A stretch of DNA of 64,000 nt from Anseranas semipalmata (Eukaryota; Chordata; Aves; Anseriformes; Anseranatidae): positions 33,778 through 97,777 of the forward strand of contig VXAA01001900.1 in NCBI GenBank assembly GCA_013399115.1, in the 5' to 3' direction. Below are positions 1 to 11,246 of the stretch, piece after piece; within the stretch, counting starts at the first letter, position 1, and each line of letters opens with the position of its first letter. The position numbers and the translations under genes are program-made. The notes under the pieces were generated by a model. That model ran no database searches. It saw nothing but the letters and a program-made list of their open reading frames with translations, and had not been told where the DNA came from.

Positions 1-360
1 CTGAGCGTTGGTTATGTGACTGGATTTCCCTCACACCAAGACAAAAACTGAATATTATTTCACACACAACTTGAGGCAGACAAGGAGGATGACAGCACTG
101 ATGATATTTCTTCTACTTGTGTTTTAAGGAAAATGGCAGGAAGTATTTCAGTAGGCAAGGAATTCAACCTTATTCCTGAATTTAATTTTGTTCAGAGGAC
201 ACACAAACCACTCAAGGTAGTCAGGCTGGGGAAAGTCTCATTTCTGGGCCCTAGCTAGGCTTAGCCCTTGGAGCAAACTGCAGAACTGCACCCAGAAGTG
301 AGTGCTTCTAGATGTTCACAGGTGTAAGTACATGGGAAACTTTGCAGTTATAAAAAAAAT
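1..360. other. Unique non-coding sequence
   Basis: Ordinary mixed-composition sequence leading into the purine tract. I see no open frame of useful length, no repeat family and no promoter-like cluster. Confidence 0.6.
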
Positions 361-658
361 AAAAAAGAAAGAAAGAAAGAAGAAAGAAGAAAGAAGAAAG
401 AAGAAAGAAGAAAGAAGAAAGAAGAAAGAAGAAAGAAGAAGAGAAAAAAAGAGAAAAGAAAAAAGAAAAGAAAAAAGAAATAAAGAAATAAAGAAAAAAG
501 AAGAAAGAAGAAAGAAGAAGAAAAGAAAAAAGGAAAAAAGGAAAATGGAAAAAAGAAAAAAGAAAAAGGAAAAAAGAAAAAAGAAAAAAGAAAAAAGGAA
601 AAAGGAAAAAAGAAAAAAAAAGAAAGAAAAAAGAAAAAAAAGAAAAAAGAAAAAAGAG
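361..658 (+). repeat. Polypurine microsatellite (GAAA/GAAGAAA/GGAAA mixture)
   Basis: About 300 bases are almost entirely A and G on the plus strand, with only isolated T interruptions (for example at 481 and 546). The unit drifts from GAAA through GAAGAAA to GAAAAA and GGAAAAA, which suggests replication slippage over a long time. Long open frames here on both strands (Lys/Arg/Glu-rich on one strand, Phe/Leu/Ser-rich on the other) are products of composition, not genes. Mirror-symmetric purine tracts of this length can form triplex (H-DNA) in vitro; whether this one does is inference. Confidence 0.95.
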
Positions 659-2152
659 CTCTTGCAGGTTCAGATAGTGCTGAAGAGATGTTTTGTAATC
701 ACAGCTTGGATTTAGCAACCTTGGTTCACCTAAACTCCTCAGCAGAGACCTTTGTTTGGACAAGTCCTTACTCACTAGCACCAGATCTCTAGCTGAGCAG
801 GGAGATGAGTGCTGCCCTTTGACCAACGTCATCAGCCAGTGCCCCAATTACATCCACACGGTAAGTTCAAGCTACAGTGGGATAAAAGGATGTGGAATAT
901 AAAAAAATCTGCAGCTTGAATCTCAGGGTAAATTTGTGGGGATTTAGCTGTGAAAATATCTCTCTTGTAAAATTATCCTAGTGAGAAGAGCTGTTTTGGG
1001 ACCTAAGCAGGTCTCCCAGAATTTTAACATGTCCACATACAAAAGTCAAAAGAAATGGGCTTACCTTCGTAAGCCAGTGATCAATTCAGTGATTTATTTT
1101 AATGCCTGCATGTTTTGAAAATATGTTTTTCTGTACATAGGCAAAGGATAAGTGACTAATGCAAAATATTGAATGCAGACTGTGTAGCAGTTTCATCTAC
1201 ATACATTTGCATAGTTGCACAGGGTTAATTTTTTCTTATTATGGTTGGTCGTAACTGTAGATTGGCAAGCTAACTTGCCAAGGTTGGTGTAATTTTAGTT
1301 GTTTACAACATTTAATATTGAATGATAGCATATTTAGCCTTTTTTCTGTCAAATGTTTTCAAAGATAAATAATTTCCGAGTTGTTCTCATCCAGCAACTG
1401 GGAAACACTCCAAGCAAAGAGAGAAGTTATATCTGGTTTACATGAGTCTCTTACAATGATTTGAAAATACTCACATAACAGTGGAAAAAGCAGAATATCA
1501 CGCTATATAAGTATTCTCTCTAGGCTTCTGTTGCAAAATACAAACTGAAAATAGTTCCATTGATCTTTTATATTAAAGATTAATTCATTCTCTTTTAAAG
1601 GTAAAACCACTGCAACACTCTGCTAAAACATTCTATCTTTGACATCGTTATCTTATAGGAATCCCTTCCATTGTTAGATTCCAAGACAATATTCATCTAT
1701 GCTGTGTATCACTTTGTTATAGTTGCACCTGTAGTCTGAAAGACCAAGGAATGAGAAAGGAAACAATATTAATATGAAAAGCTCTTCTGAATTGCTTAGT
1801 CCATAATGATAGGGACCTCAATACAGAAAAGTTTGCTCTCTGTATTGCTCTTCCCTTGGAAGCCTTAGTTACTTTCTCATAAATAAATTGAAAGTTCTTT
1901 GAAAGGGTGACCATCGTGACACTTTGTAGTCACCAATGACTTTGATTTTTCAGTATTATATTGCTCTAACTAGATCTTACCTATCTATGCAACAGCAGAA
2001 GGCTAGTCAAATAAACCCAGTCATGGGATAAAGTTCAACAATACCAGAAGTATCAAAGGGGAAATCTGAAAAATAAAAAATGAGAAAAACATATAAAAGA
2101 AATTATATCACCCAGCTTATTCTTTCTTTGTTTTCCTGTGTTTACTTTCTGC
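659..2152. other. AT-rich intergenic or intronic sequence
   Basis: No transposon, RNA gene or coding signal was recognised. A GTAAGT donor-like hexamer lies near 861 but has no AG acceptor or open block upstream to go with it. Confidence 0.55.
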
Positions 2153-2178
2153 TTTTTTTTTTTTTTTTTTATTTTTTT
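2153..2178 (+). repeat. Poly-T run
   Basis: Eighteen consecutive T, one A, then seven T. It may be a plain homopolymer or the tail of an old minus-strand retroposon. No AATAAA complement sits close enough to decide. Confidence 0.85.
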
Positions 2179-2290
2179 CACTGCTTTAGCAACAATTATT
2201 GCTTCTGAATGGTAGGGAAAAGAGAGAAGGAAAAGATGAGTCCAGGAAATTGGAGAAAGGTGCGGAAAGAAACTCAGGAGAATGATATTC

Positions 2291-2380
2291 TTTCCATTTC
2301 CGTTTCCGTTTCCGTTTCCGTTTCCGTTTCCGTTTCCGTTTCCCTTTCCCTTTCCCTTTCCCTTTCCCTTTCCCTTTTTT
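2291..2380 (+). repeat. Two-part hexamer array: (TTTCCG)7 then (TTTCCC)6
   Basis: A TTTCCA unit at 2291-2296 is followed by seven perfect TTTCCG units (2297-2338), then six perfect TTTCCC units (2339-2374) and a T run. The register never slips at the change of unit. The first block carries a CpG every six bases, unusual in this CpG-poor surrounding. Ser/Val and Lys/Gly/Arg repeats in the translations are artefacts of the array. This is not the vertebrate telomere unit TTAGGG. Confidence 0.95.
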
Positions 2381-3754
2381 CTCCATTCCCCTTGCTTAAA
2401 AGAAAGCTCTGAAAAACACTAGTCCTTCTTTTCTGCTACTTACTGTCTTTTCCCCACACACATTTCCTTTTTTTTCTCTGCTCTAAAAGCTTCGTGTTGA
2501 AGGACAAAGACATTTCAGCAAAGGGAAGGATTTCATGCTCTAAGAGATCACTATGTGTTATGTATATTTTTCAATCAACATTCAGCATTTTCCTTAGCTT
2601 TCACCTGCCTGGTGGTCTTTATTTTCCAACCTGTTTAATCATGTATGACAGCTTATTGGATGAATGCCTTTGCCTTTCCAATGAGGTGCTCTGACTTCAT
2701 ATTTCAATCTTCATATCTCTTGTAAGCTCTCTTCAGTGATTGATTAAAACAGATATATATTTATAACCTACATAAGTGATAATTTATTATAACATTCTAT
2801 AGCATCTCAAGCATGTAGAACCAAGGGTGAAATTCTGGCCCATGAACAGCAAAACTCTTATAATTTCTGAGGGGCTGAGATTTCACCCCAAGCATGAAGA
2901 GAAATTATTTATAGTGGCACAGGAGAGAATAGCTGTGAATAATTTGATGAAATTAAGATGGAATACATTCCTATCAATAAGATATATTATGTTAGGGATC
3001 AGTATATCAAGGGAAGTAGTGGAAGAGGTATAGATTCAGACATTTTAAACTAGCTTTGAAGAAGGACTAGATAGTAATATAGTGAGAAACTTAATAGATT
3101 ACTTAATAGATTAAACCTCTCTATAGTTCCTATAGTTCAAAAGAGCTTCTACTGCTGTCTGCTTATTACATTTCAGCTCATTTCCCTAATAAAATAAAAC
3201 TCATAATTTGCTTGATGCATTTTTGAATATGTCTGAATCCTATCTGAGAGAGAGTTAGGTGTTTAGAAGCTCAAGACTTACTATAAGCATTGCGAAAACA
3301 GGCAACTATATAGAAAAAGAGAGGCATAATTAATAGCCTTGATGAGGGAAAGCCTAATAAGACATCAGGCTATTCATATGGCAAAAAAATTCTGGTAGCC
3401 AAAAGAATTCTGGTAGCCAAAACTCATTCAATCCATCAGAATTTTTTAAAATTCCTTTTGTTGCTAAATGTCTTAGGGGCTGACATAATAAAAAATAAAG
3501 CAATTTAATAATACAAATTCAGTTAGCATTTAAGCTTGCTAACAAAAATTTATGCTATAAACTGGGATCTTCTCTGTTAGGAACAGTAAAAGAAAAGAAA
3601 GTCCCAGACGCATCACCAATGATATGGCAATGACATATCAGTGTGGTACAGAAGGGAAATGTAATTCTGGGATATATTATTTAACTTGTTTCCAGTAGAG
3701 AAACTTTTACCATTTTCTTGTCATAAAATGTAAAACAGCTATCAAACTTCTGTG
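2381..3754. other. AT-rich sequence with one ancient hairpin repeat and a small tandem duplication
   Basis: Apart from the hairpin repeat at 2825-2889, the only structure is a direct duplication at about 3386-3424, where ATTCTGGTAGCCAAAA occurs twice in a row. No coding signal was seen; the 60-70-codon open frames have random composition. Confidence 0.5.
2825..2889. repeat. Ancient palindromic (MITE-like) amniote repeat, copy 1
   Basis: The left arm GGGTGAAATTCTGGCCC (2825-2841) and the right arm GGGGCTGAGATTTCACCCC (2871-2889) are imperfect reverse complements around a loop containing CAAAACTC. The layout matches a hairpin repeat that I remember as common in turtles, crocodilians and birds, with arms reading roughly GTGAAATCCTGGCCCCA and an inner CAAAACTCC block. 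I do not trust my memory for its official name. A second copy lies at 46308-46370. The family assignment is recognition by eye, not a search. Confidence 0.6.
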
Positions 3755-4097
3755 AAGTCTCTATGAAGGTCAGATCTCACTCAGACCTGTCAGAAGTGAA
3801 CAGCTCTTATGGATTATCAAAACCTACATCCAGGCTGGTGTTTCCCAATGCTAGTTCTACACTAGCTATTCAGAGCAAATGAAAAATAAATCCGCATTTT
3901 GCCATTACATTTTTAGTGATTTCATATCACACTGGATGTCCTTCCTTTGTAGTCTAAGATACTTTTGTGCAGTAGACTCAACAATGAAAAGAAACAATTT
4001 CCTGTTTCAGATTAAATGCATTATTCTTCTAAAAACACTTCAGAAGACTGAGTTCTGCTTACACATATCTCACAAAGACTTGTGGCCTTCAGAAATG
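3755..4097 (+). repeat. Unnamed dispersed repeat, copy A
   Basis: This segment is collinear with 6815-7175. Shared blocks in the same order include TCAGAT (3770), ATTATCAAAACCT versus ATCATCAAAACCT (3813), TATTCAGAGCAAA versus TATTCAAAGCAAA (3867), CTTCCTTTGTAGTCT versus CTTCCTTTGCAGTCT (3941), AGTAGACT (3971) and AATTTCCTGTTT (3996). The offset between copies drifts only from about 3058 to 3073, so a few small indels separate them. It is either an old local duplication or two copies of an old interspersed family. The 73-codon open frame inside has no matching protein-level conservation in copy B. Confidence 0.65.
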
Positions 4098-6766
4098 TAG
4101 GCTTGTTATATACTGCACAAATGTATTAATGTAAAGATATCAGAGGAATGGGGGGATAGAAATCTTAATCAATGAATATTTAGAAAAATCTGCTATAAAC
4201 AAGATGTTTTATTATTCAGATCAAACAGTATGACTTGGAACAACTCAGGAAGACAGTCAGTACATTAATTGTCCCTGACATAAACATGTCTTATCATGGA
4301 CAGAGGCCACTAAATCAGAAGCAGTCAGCTCTGTTTCTCAATTCTTTCCCTGATTTCTTGGGAAGTGGGGTTCAGATTTCTCTTTTCAATATATTTACAG
4401 CCACTGATGTGATATAGCCATGAAAAAATAAATCTTGGATTACGTGAGGTATTGCCAGAAGAGCTGGGGTGTAACACTGAAATTCCTCCCTAATGAATAA
4501 GAAAAGAAATTTGTACCATTGCCTCTTTTTGATTGTCATGAATCAGTGGTATTACTAGAAAAGGGCAGCTGTTTACCAGCTTTTCTAAAGTCTGTGACTC
4601 ATAAATTGCTATTGCCTTAGATTTCTCTTATTTCTTCAGTTCTGTTCTCTATTAAACTACACAGTGAATGCAAATGTTTGATCTCTGACATTCCTTATTA
4701 TTCCTGTTTCCTCTCTGATAAACAAAGAATGAGATTTGAAAAAGATTTGTAAGATATTGAGAAGAATGTAAGGACAAATTTATGAACACAAATTGTATAT
4801 GTTCCACTGATTAACATTAATTTTCAGCTGAAGTCACTTTTGACTGGAATGGACTTACCCATCATGAAAGAAACAATTTACATCTTGCTCTTTTGTCATC
4901 TGCCAGGAAGTTTCTGTGAGTTTCAGTACAGATTAGAGAAGTCAACACCTTCATCATAGTGCTCCTTATCCCAATCCCAAAAGAAACAAAATATGCCAGA
5001 ATACAGGCAGCTGAGATTTTTTCAACAACGGTTCACAACTGGAAAGTTGAAGATGTAATTCTTCAGAAACATGTATTACTATGTGTTATTTTTGAGGAAG
5101 AGCATGATGGGGACAACTGCACTGTATATTACAATTTAAATATAAAGATAGGAACAAATCCCTAGTACAAACCTCTTTTGGTGGGCTAAGGGGCCATCCA
5201 TGCTGGACTGAGCAGAGAGCATTAAAAAGAAAGCTTTTTTGTTATTGACCTAATCTGCACAGCTCACAGTCATAATTTTTTTCTTTATCTGTAAAAAACT
5301 GCACCATCTTTACAGTTTCCTCTTATAATTCCACCTACCTACAAACGTTTTCTCTATTAACACAAAGCATTTTAGATCTTTCTGGTTGTACTTCCTCACT
5401 CAGAAAACAATGCAAAATTTAACTTTAATATATGGTTAAGACAATAAGGTAGAATGCTTTGTGTCTGTGCAGTAAAGACATGGCAGTTTTTGTAGCCCAT
5501 GGCAAAATAAACTTAGATGCAAGTTATGCAGATGCCTTGATTTTCCAGACTGAAGGATCAAGTACATAATACATTTACGCAGGGTAAACAGCTGTCTGAT
5601 TTTGGTAGATGTACAAAGCAAATATCCATTATCAACTTTCTATCCTAAGTCAGGTTCCTAAAATGTTGTGATGCTTCTTAGCTGGAAGGTATGCATCTCC
5701 CACAATCATATCTTTATCCCCAAAATTCCATCAGAGCTAGGCAGTTTTTTACAGAAAACATAATAGGGAGACCAAAAATCCTTTATAGCCAATGGAGGAG
5801 AAAGGGGAATGAATGTTAAAAAGAATCAAAATATCATGCATTAAATTTTGACTTTTCGAAAACAAAAAATGTTCAAAACTATCTAAATTCTCTGGCTTTT
5901 TGTGTGTGTGTGTGTGTGTGTTTTTTGCAGTATTTTTTTGTTTTGCTTAAGCACCAGAAGGAGTAGAAATATATTAGTCTCAGAGTTGTTCTCTATCTTA
6001 CCTAACAAAATAGGCTAGGCAGCATGAAAACAAAGCAGAAAGTGGAAACTTCTGAACAAAGAGCAAGGCATATTTTTTCATATCTGTGGAACTTCATGTA
6101 ACACGACAAATGCTTGTGAAGTAACTAGACAAATGTATGGAAGAGAAAGGTATTGATGTCTGTTGCATACCAAGATACCATTTTGCTTAAAATAATTACA
6201 TAAGGGTCAGCAACATTCTGCTAGCATGTACTTTCCCTGCTCATACTCTCCTCTAGGCTACCGGCCAGTATCAGAGATAACATTGTGGGCTCAGTCTATG
6301 CCTCTGACCTCTTACAATCTTTACAATGCTTTCATATTCTTCTTTTCGCCCCTTGTCATCTCCTGAAGTTGTGCTTTATAATTACCTTAACATAGTCTCA
6401 GCTGCATGAACCCAAAATAAAACATATTCTCAGAGCATAAGGAAACCTCTTCAGGCACAAAAATATATATAAATAATATCAAAAAATATACATTTCAAAC
6501 AGGAACCGTCAATTTAAGTTTGCTTGACTTCCAAAATTTCATTAAAGTGATCTTTAGGCCAATATCAGAAACAAATGTACAACTGTTCGTTCTTCAAGGG
6601 ATGATGAGGAAGAGAAAGGTGCATATTGTTTTGTGTTAACGTGCCTTATATTTTTCTGCTGTATCAAATAAGAGCAGAGGATTTCTTCTGATTTTGAAAT
6701 AATAAATGTTATATCATTGATGCACAAAAAAGAAAAGTTGATATTCATTCTCTTTAAGAACTTTTT
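4098..6766. other. AT-rich unique sequence
   Basis: It holds a (TG)10 microsatellite at 5901-5920 and otherwise nothing recognised. The longest open frame is 68 codons (4959-5165) and looks random. Confidence 0.5.
5901..5920 (+). repeat. (TG)10 microsatellite
   Basis: Ten perfect TG units, followed by TTTTTTGCAG. That tail resembles a splice acceptor, but no open block or donor follows it. Confidence 0.95.
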
Positions 6767-6784
6767 GTTGTTGTTGTTGTTGTT
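6767..6784 (+). repeat. (GTT)6 microsatellite
   Basis: Six perfect GTT units followed by an A run. It lies about 35 bases before dispersed-repeat copy B. Confidence 0.95.
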
Positions 6785-6814
6785 AAAAAATAATCAAACA
6801 ATTAGGACTGTGGA

Positions 6815-7175
6815 GGATCCCATCAAAGTCAGATACTATTTATCCTTCCGGCATCACTAAGCTTTCATGAATCATCAAAACCTAATTTCAAACCAAGACA
6901 GTTTCCAAACACTAATTCTAGGCCAGTTATTCAAAGCAAACTACAAATAACTCAGCCCTTTGTCCTTCCAGTTAATATGGACTTCTGATACGAAACATGA
7001 ACATATGCTTCCTTTGCAGTCTTTGATATTTTTATATAGTAGACTTGACATTTTAAAGAACAGAAGTAATTTCCTGTTTTTCATTCATTGTGTTATTACA
7101 CAAGGAACAATTGTGAGTGTTGGTCAGGTCCCCACACGTACATGTCCCACTGGCAGACCTTCAGCCTCCAGTAAT
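6815..7175 (+). repeat. Unnamed dispersed repeat, copy B
   Basis: Collinear partner of 3755-4097 in the same orientation. Matching extends from GTCAGAT near 6828 through ATCATCAAAACCT (6871), TATTCAAAGCAAA (6928), CTTCCTTTGCAGTCT (7008) and AATTTCCTGTTT (7069), and weakly on to CCTTCAG near 7158. No terminal inverted repeats, poly-A tail or target-site duplication could be recognised, so the class is unknown. Confidence 0.65.
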
Positions 7176-9536
7176 TCCCCAGAGTTCAGATGGCACAGAT
7201 CATTATGTGCCAGCACCTGGAACATCACTGGAGAATCTAAGTTAATGAAGACATAGAGCAAGCTACAAAAATAAGAATGTTATACTTCTTAAAGTAATTA
7301 TGTCTTAAAATGAGTGTTAATAGAAAATATTTTAAGATGAAATAAACAAACAAGAAAAGAGTGATCCTCACCAAATCCACACTTACGTGAGCATGGTCTT
7401 TTATAATCCACAGAGACATTGATGTGTTTCTCTTCACACCTTTCTCTCTGGTTTCACAGAGATTGTAGTCACTCCTTTTATACACCAAAAGGAAGATGTT
7501 CCCTTCATATAGCCTGATCTACCTCCTGTGATACTCCATGGAAATCAGATTAAGCCTCATAGCCCAGGAACAATGAAAAATTATCTGGGACAGTATACAT
7601 TTTGATATCAGAAGGAATCAGATCCTTAATGTTTCCTTTGGTGCAGACATCTTTTCTGCTGGCCAGAATTTGTCCAGCCCTTCTGGCAATGAACTACTGA
7701 AATTTCTTCCACGCTAGCCCTTCTTTATTCTGGTTTCAAACACCAGACAACTGTTGTTCTCTTTTGGGTTGGCTTCTTGCATTTTGTAATTGCTCAACAT
7801 TGACATTTTTGCATGTATGGTAGTCATGGTCCTAATAAAAAAATGAACAATGCTACTTGCAATCTGCAGTATGTCCATCCTCCCTAATGACTCTTACCAT
7901 TTGAGAATATCTTTGAAGTGAAAGATTTGCACTACAGTATTTGCAGACTCAACATCAAGAACATGCTGTGGAGTATTTCCTATTTCAATATTTCTTTGTT
8001 GAAAATTATGTCTGGCATTCATACAAGCTAGACAAGGGCTGGAAATGGGAGAGAAGGAAGGAAATTATAAAGTAACCAATGCTTGAAAAATCTGCAGAAG
8101 TCTGGATTTTTTTATACCACACATAGAAAATATGAGATATGTGTTCCTTCACTTCACTGCAGTATTTGGTACCTCTGACAACAGTAACCACAGAAACCTC
8201 AGAAAATAAATGGCAAGTCTAGAATTTCAATGCATACACCCTGGAAAAAAAAAATAGCTGGGGAGATACAACTGTGTGTGCGTGCATATATGCATGCCAA
8301 AAAGATACTTTGATCTTAAAGTAAGGTTGTTTTATTTTACTATACTATGTGTCCCTTACCATACTGGTATGTAAGTAAAACTTTAATTGAAAGACAATCT
8401 TGGTGAAAACTGATATTTCCTTTACAGAGTGACTTCCCTGAGACATGGAGGATATTCGAGAGTTTTAAATTCCATTTGAGGAATATTTTACTTTGACCTA
8501 CTAGAGCACTGTGTTAAGAATAATTTCCTGCTATTACCATACTTTGCATAAAACAGGTACTGCTGTCAGTTTTTTCACTTTGCATGACATTTCAGAATTT
8601 GTGTTTTAATAAACTATCAATACAATAAACCATTATTACTACTACTACAATAGTGACTGTTGCCTTTGACTTCAACCAAGTAAAACTTATGTGGGAAGGA
8701 AAGATTTCTGCCTGTTTATGGATCGAAGGATTTTTCTTCTGTTGTTAAAAACTCATTTATAGAGAGCTGTAAATGTACACATCATTTTACAAATGTGGTA
8801 TAAGATACATTCCTTGTTCTGAAGTGTTTATAGTCTAAGATAGGAAAAAGATAAATGAAGACCAGACTCGGAAAAACAATTTATACAGAGCATGGTGTGA
8901 GGAATAAGAATGAGGTGTATACAAAAGGAAAATTGTTAGAACTACTTCTTGTTGAAGGCCAGATCTTGTGGAAGATGTAGATCATGACAGTGCTTTGGAC
9001 ACCACTCCAGTGCATGATTTGACCAGTGACACATACTCCTATGTTAGTAAAAGTGAGAATAAAAGTAGGAATAGGAGAAGGAGACAGAAGAGCTATAAAG
9101 TAAAAGGCTTGGGAAGAAGACAGACAGTGAGTGAAAATGGCAGACCCTGGGGTTTTAGAGAGGGTCATTTTAGGTTGCCTTGTGTCCATGATGACATCAG
9201 ATAGGGTTCTCTGAATATTAACTAGGTAAGTGTCAAAGCATCTTTTCAGCTTTATGAATGACACTCCAAACTGAAGTGAAAGTGTTCCTTAGAACACAGT
9301 GCTGGCTAGCATTGCTTATATTTTTATCAGACAATTTCTTTCAATCTGTGTAAATTAATTTTTCCAAAAGACACATAGAGTGATAATTCTAACCATGGGT
9401 GCGTGTCTTCTTTCCATTCTTGCTGGCTCTGCCATTAAAACCCATTGCTGAAATGCCTCTCTAATGAGTCTGAAGACAGAAAATCAGGGAGCAACCTTTA
9501 CTTCTTTAGTCCAAAGACACATTCTGCCTCCCCCCC
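7176..9536. other. AT-rich unique sequence
   Basis: No repeat family was recognised. A 127-codon minus-strand frame (8881-9264) overlaps a 78-codon plus-strand one; neither shows a domain, and open frames of this size are expected in a window this large. A short palindrome TGCATATATGCA lies near 8285. Confidence 0.5.
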
Positions 9537-9554
9537 NNNNNNNNNNNNNNNNNN
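9537..9554. other. Assembly gap (18 N) inside a C homopolymer
   Basis: Eighteen N are flanked by six or more C on the left and eight or more C on the right, then CTCG and (CA)6 at about 9567-9579. The true length of the C tract is unknown. The gap probably marks sequencing failure through poly-C/poly-G. Confidence 0.99.
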
Positions 9555-9955
9555 CCCCCCCCCTCGCACACACACACACTCCTGTTAGTCAGTCTCCGTT
9601 GTTGGGTAGGGAATAATAATGAGCCCTGGAGGATGCAACATGACAGGAGTGCTTTATTTTCTCAGCAGCACATTTTGAATTGCCCGGGTTTTGGTGCAGG
9701 TATTGACATCTTGTTCAGAAAATGCTTTGTGTTCCTTCTGGAGGCTCCACACATGGGCTTCTTGAGTTGTGTCCATGTCTTGCATTCAGCTGTGTCTGCA
9801 CTACAAAGGCCCAGTCTATGTACCCAGCAGTACTCTAAGCATGCAGACTGATGAATGCTGTTCTGTCTGCCATTATTGTTATCAGTGGGTTAATCTATGC
9901 ATTGCATACAGATAGCTAAATGTAGGCTCCATATATAGATCACATATATAGTTCA
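9555..9955. other. C run, (CA)n and unique sequence
   Basis: The C run and a short CA repeat end near 9580. The rest shows no recognised feature apart from a 72-codon frame of random composition (9633-9851). Confidence 0.55.
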
Positions 9956-9975
9956 CTGCACTATATATAGTGCAG
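9956..9975. repeat. 20-bp perfect palindrome
   Basis: CTGCACTATATATAGTGCAG is its own reverse complement with no loop. Just upstream, CATATATAGATCA and CATATATAGTTCA form two imperfect 13-base units, so the palindrome may have grown from a small tandem series. Confidence 0.9.
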
Positions 9976-10301
9976 GCACTTTCTCAGGAGCTGAGATTCA
10001 GCCTCTGGAGGAACACAGTTCTTTCCAGAGACTATGGCTGGAGTCCAGGCTTCCTCATTCAGACATGTACCCCAAATGCAGAAAGCCTGATGGCAGAAAC
10101 ACCCCTCTACTGTGTGAAATAGTCAGACCTGTTGTGGCTTTCTCTTCTGCTGGTTTTTAATAACTTTCTGTATAATTAGTAAGAAATTACTACTATACTT
10201 TATTAGTGTTATTACAGATTTATGAACCTATGAATGAGATATTTATTGACAATGTAGAACACTTGATGTTCCTTCTTGCCTAATCTGCTAGCAAATGTTG
10301 G

Positions 10302-10556
10302 TTTTTTTTTAAAAAAAAAGTGCTTATTCATGTAGCTGGAACATAAGAAGTGTATTTGAAATATAAGTCTAGACATTTTTGCAAACTGTTAAAGAAACAT
10401 ACATGTAAAAATATTGACTTTGGAATGCNTTTTTTTTAAAAAAAAAAGTGCTTATTCATGTAGCTGGAACATAAGAAGTGTATTTGAAATATAAGTCTAG
10501 ACATTTTTGCAAACTGTTAAAGAAACATACATGTAAAAATATTGACTTTGGAATGC
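10302..10556 (+). repeat. Exact 127-bp tandem duplication with one N at the joint
   Basis: Copy 1 spans 10302-10428 and copy 2 spans 10429-10556, the first base of copy 2 being the N at 10429. The 109 bases from the G after the A run to TGGAATGC are identical in both; only the T/A homopolymer at the start differs by one base. Perfect identity plus a single N exactly at the joint suggests two overlapping contig ends placed side by side rather than merged. A recent biological duplication is the alternative. Confidence 0.95.
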
Positions 10557-11204
10557 AAATGGACTTTGAAGAAAGTTAACCTGGAAATTATCTTAGGGAA
10601 CAACACTGCAATCTGCAACCACAAATACCAATTTTTATTTTTTTAACTCATTCAAACAATACTTTAGCTGCAGTGCAAAGTTAAGAATGGTAATAAGAAG
10701 AATGTTTATAATTTGTTTTCCTATTTAAACTGATATTCAAGACCCTCTGTTTTCTCCTTCCTTATTGGAAGCAATTGTTAGACACAATGTCCAAATCTAT
10801 GTTCCAGTTTCATTTTTCAGACTGAAAACTTGACATTTAAAATAAGAACCTGACCAAAATCTACGAGATTCCATCACCAAATTTGAACATTTTTCTCTGC
10901 TGAAATTCTCTGAATCAAGCTTATGAAACCCTGAATCAAGGGTTTTGTAAAACATTATTGCAAAAAGTAAAAATATTCACATATGCTTTCTTTTCCACAT
11001 CTCTATTTTAGCTTACTTTTTTCAGCTATCAAAGAAAAATTGTTTTCCTGAAAGCCAGACTGAAAAATCCAGGTGGCTAATTTTATGGCAGCTAATAATA
11101 ACTATGCATTTTCCAAGTACAGAACCTTTGAGGTGTTTTTTTCCCTGGCATCTGATTTGTGTTTTAAAATTAGGTTTTCCCAGAAAAACTAAATTCTAAA
11201 ACAA

Positions 11205-11207
<3 letters not shown>

Positions 11208-11236
<29 letters not shown>

Positions 11237-11246
11237 CAAAAAAAAA
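11208..11246 (+). repeat. Poly-A run
   Basis: Twenty-nine A, one C and nine A. No AATAAA lies within 30 bases upstream, so I do not call it a retrocopy tail. Confidence 0.9.

Noticed and set aside
302..847. Long frames on both strands (137 and 179 codons)
   Set aside because: They lie on the polypurine tract; Lys/Glu/Arg and Phe/Leu/Ser runs follow from composition.
861..870. GTAAGT donor-like motif (others at about 20875, 24452 and 59288)
   Set aside because: No acceptor plus open frame upstream in any of these cases; single hexamers are expected by chance.
2291..2380. Interstitial telomere sequence
   Set aside because: The unit is TTTCCG/TTTCCC, not TTAGGG or CCCTAA.
2186..2412. Ser/Val and Lys/Gly/Arg repeat frames
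   Set aside because: They are translations of the TTTCCG/TTTCCC array.
5901..5945. TG repeat with TTTTTTGCAG as a splice acceptor
   Set aside because: No open block and no donor follow within a reasonable exon length.
8881..9264. 127-codon minus-strand frame
   Set aside because: No motif, no splice or promoter context, and an overlapping plus-strand frame; length is within chance for this window.
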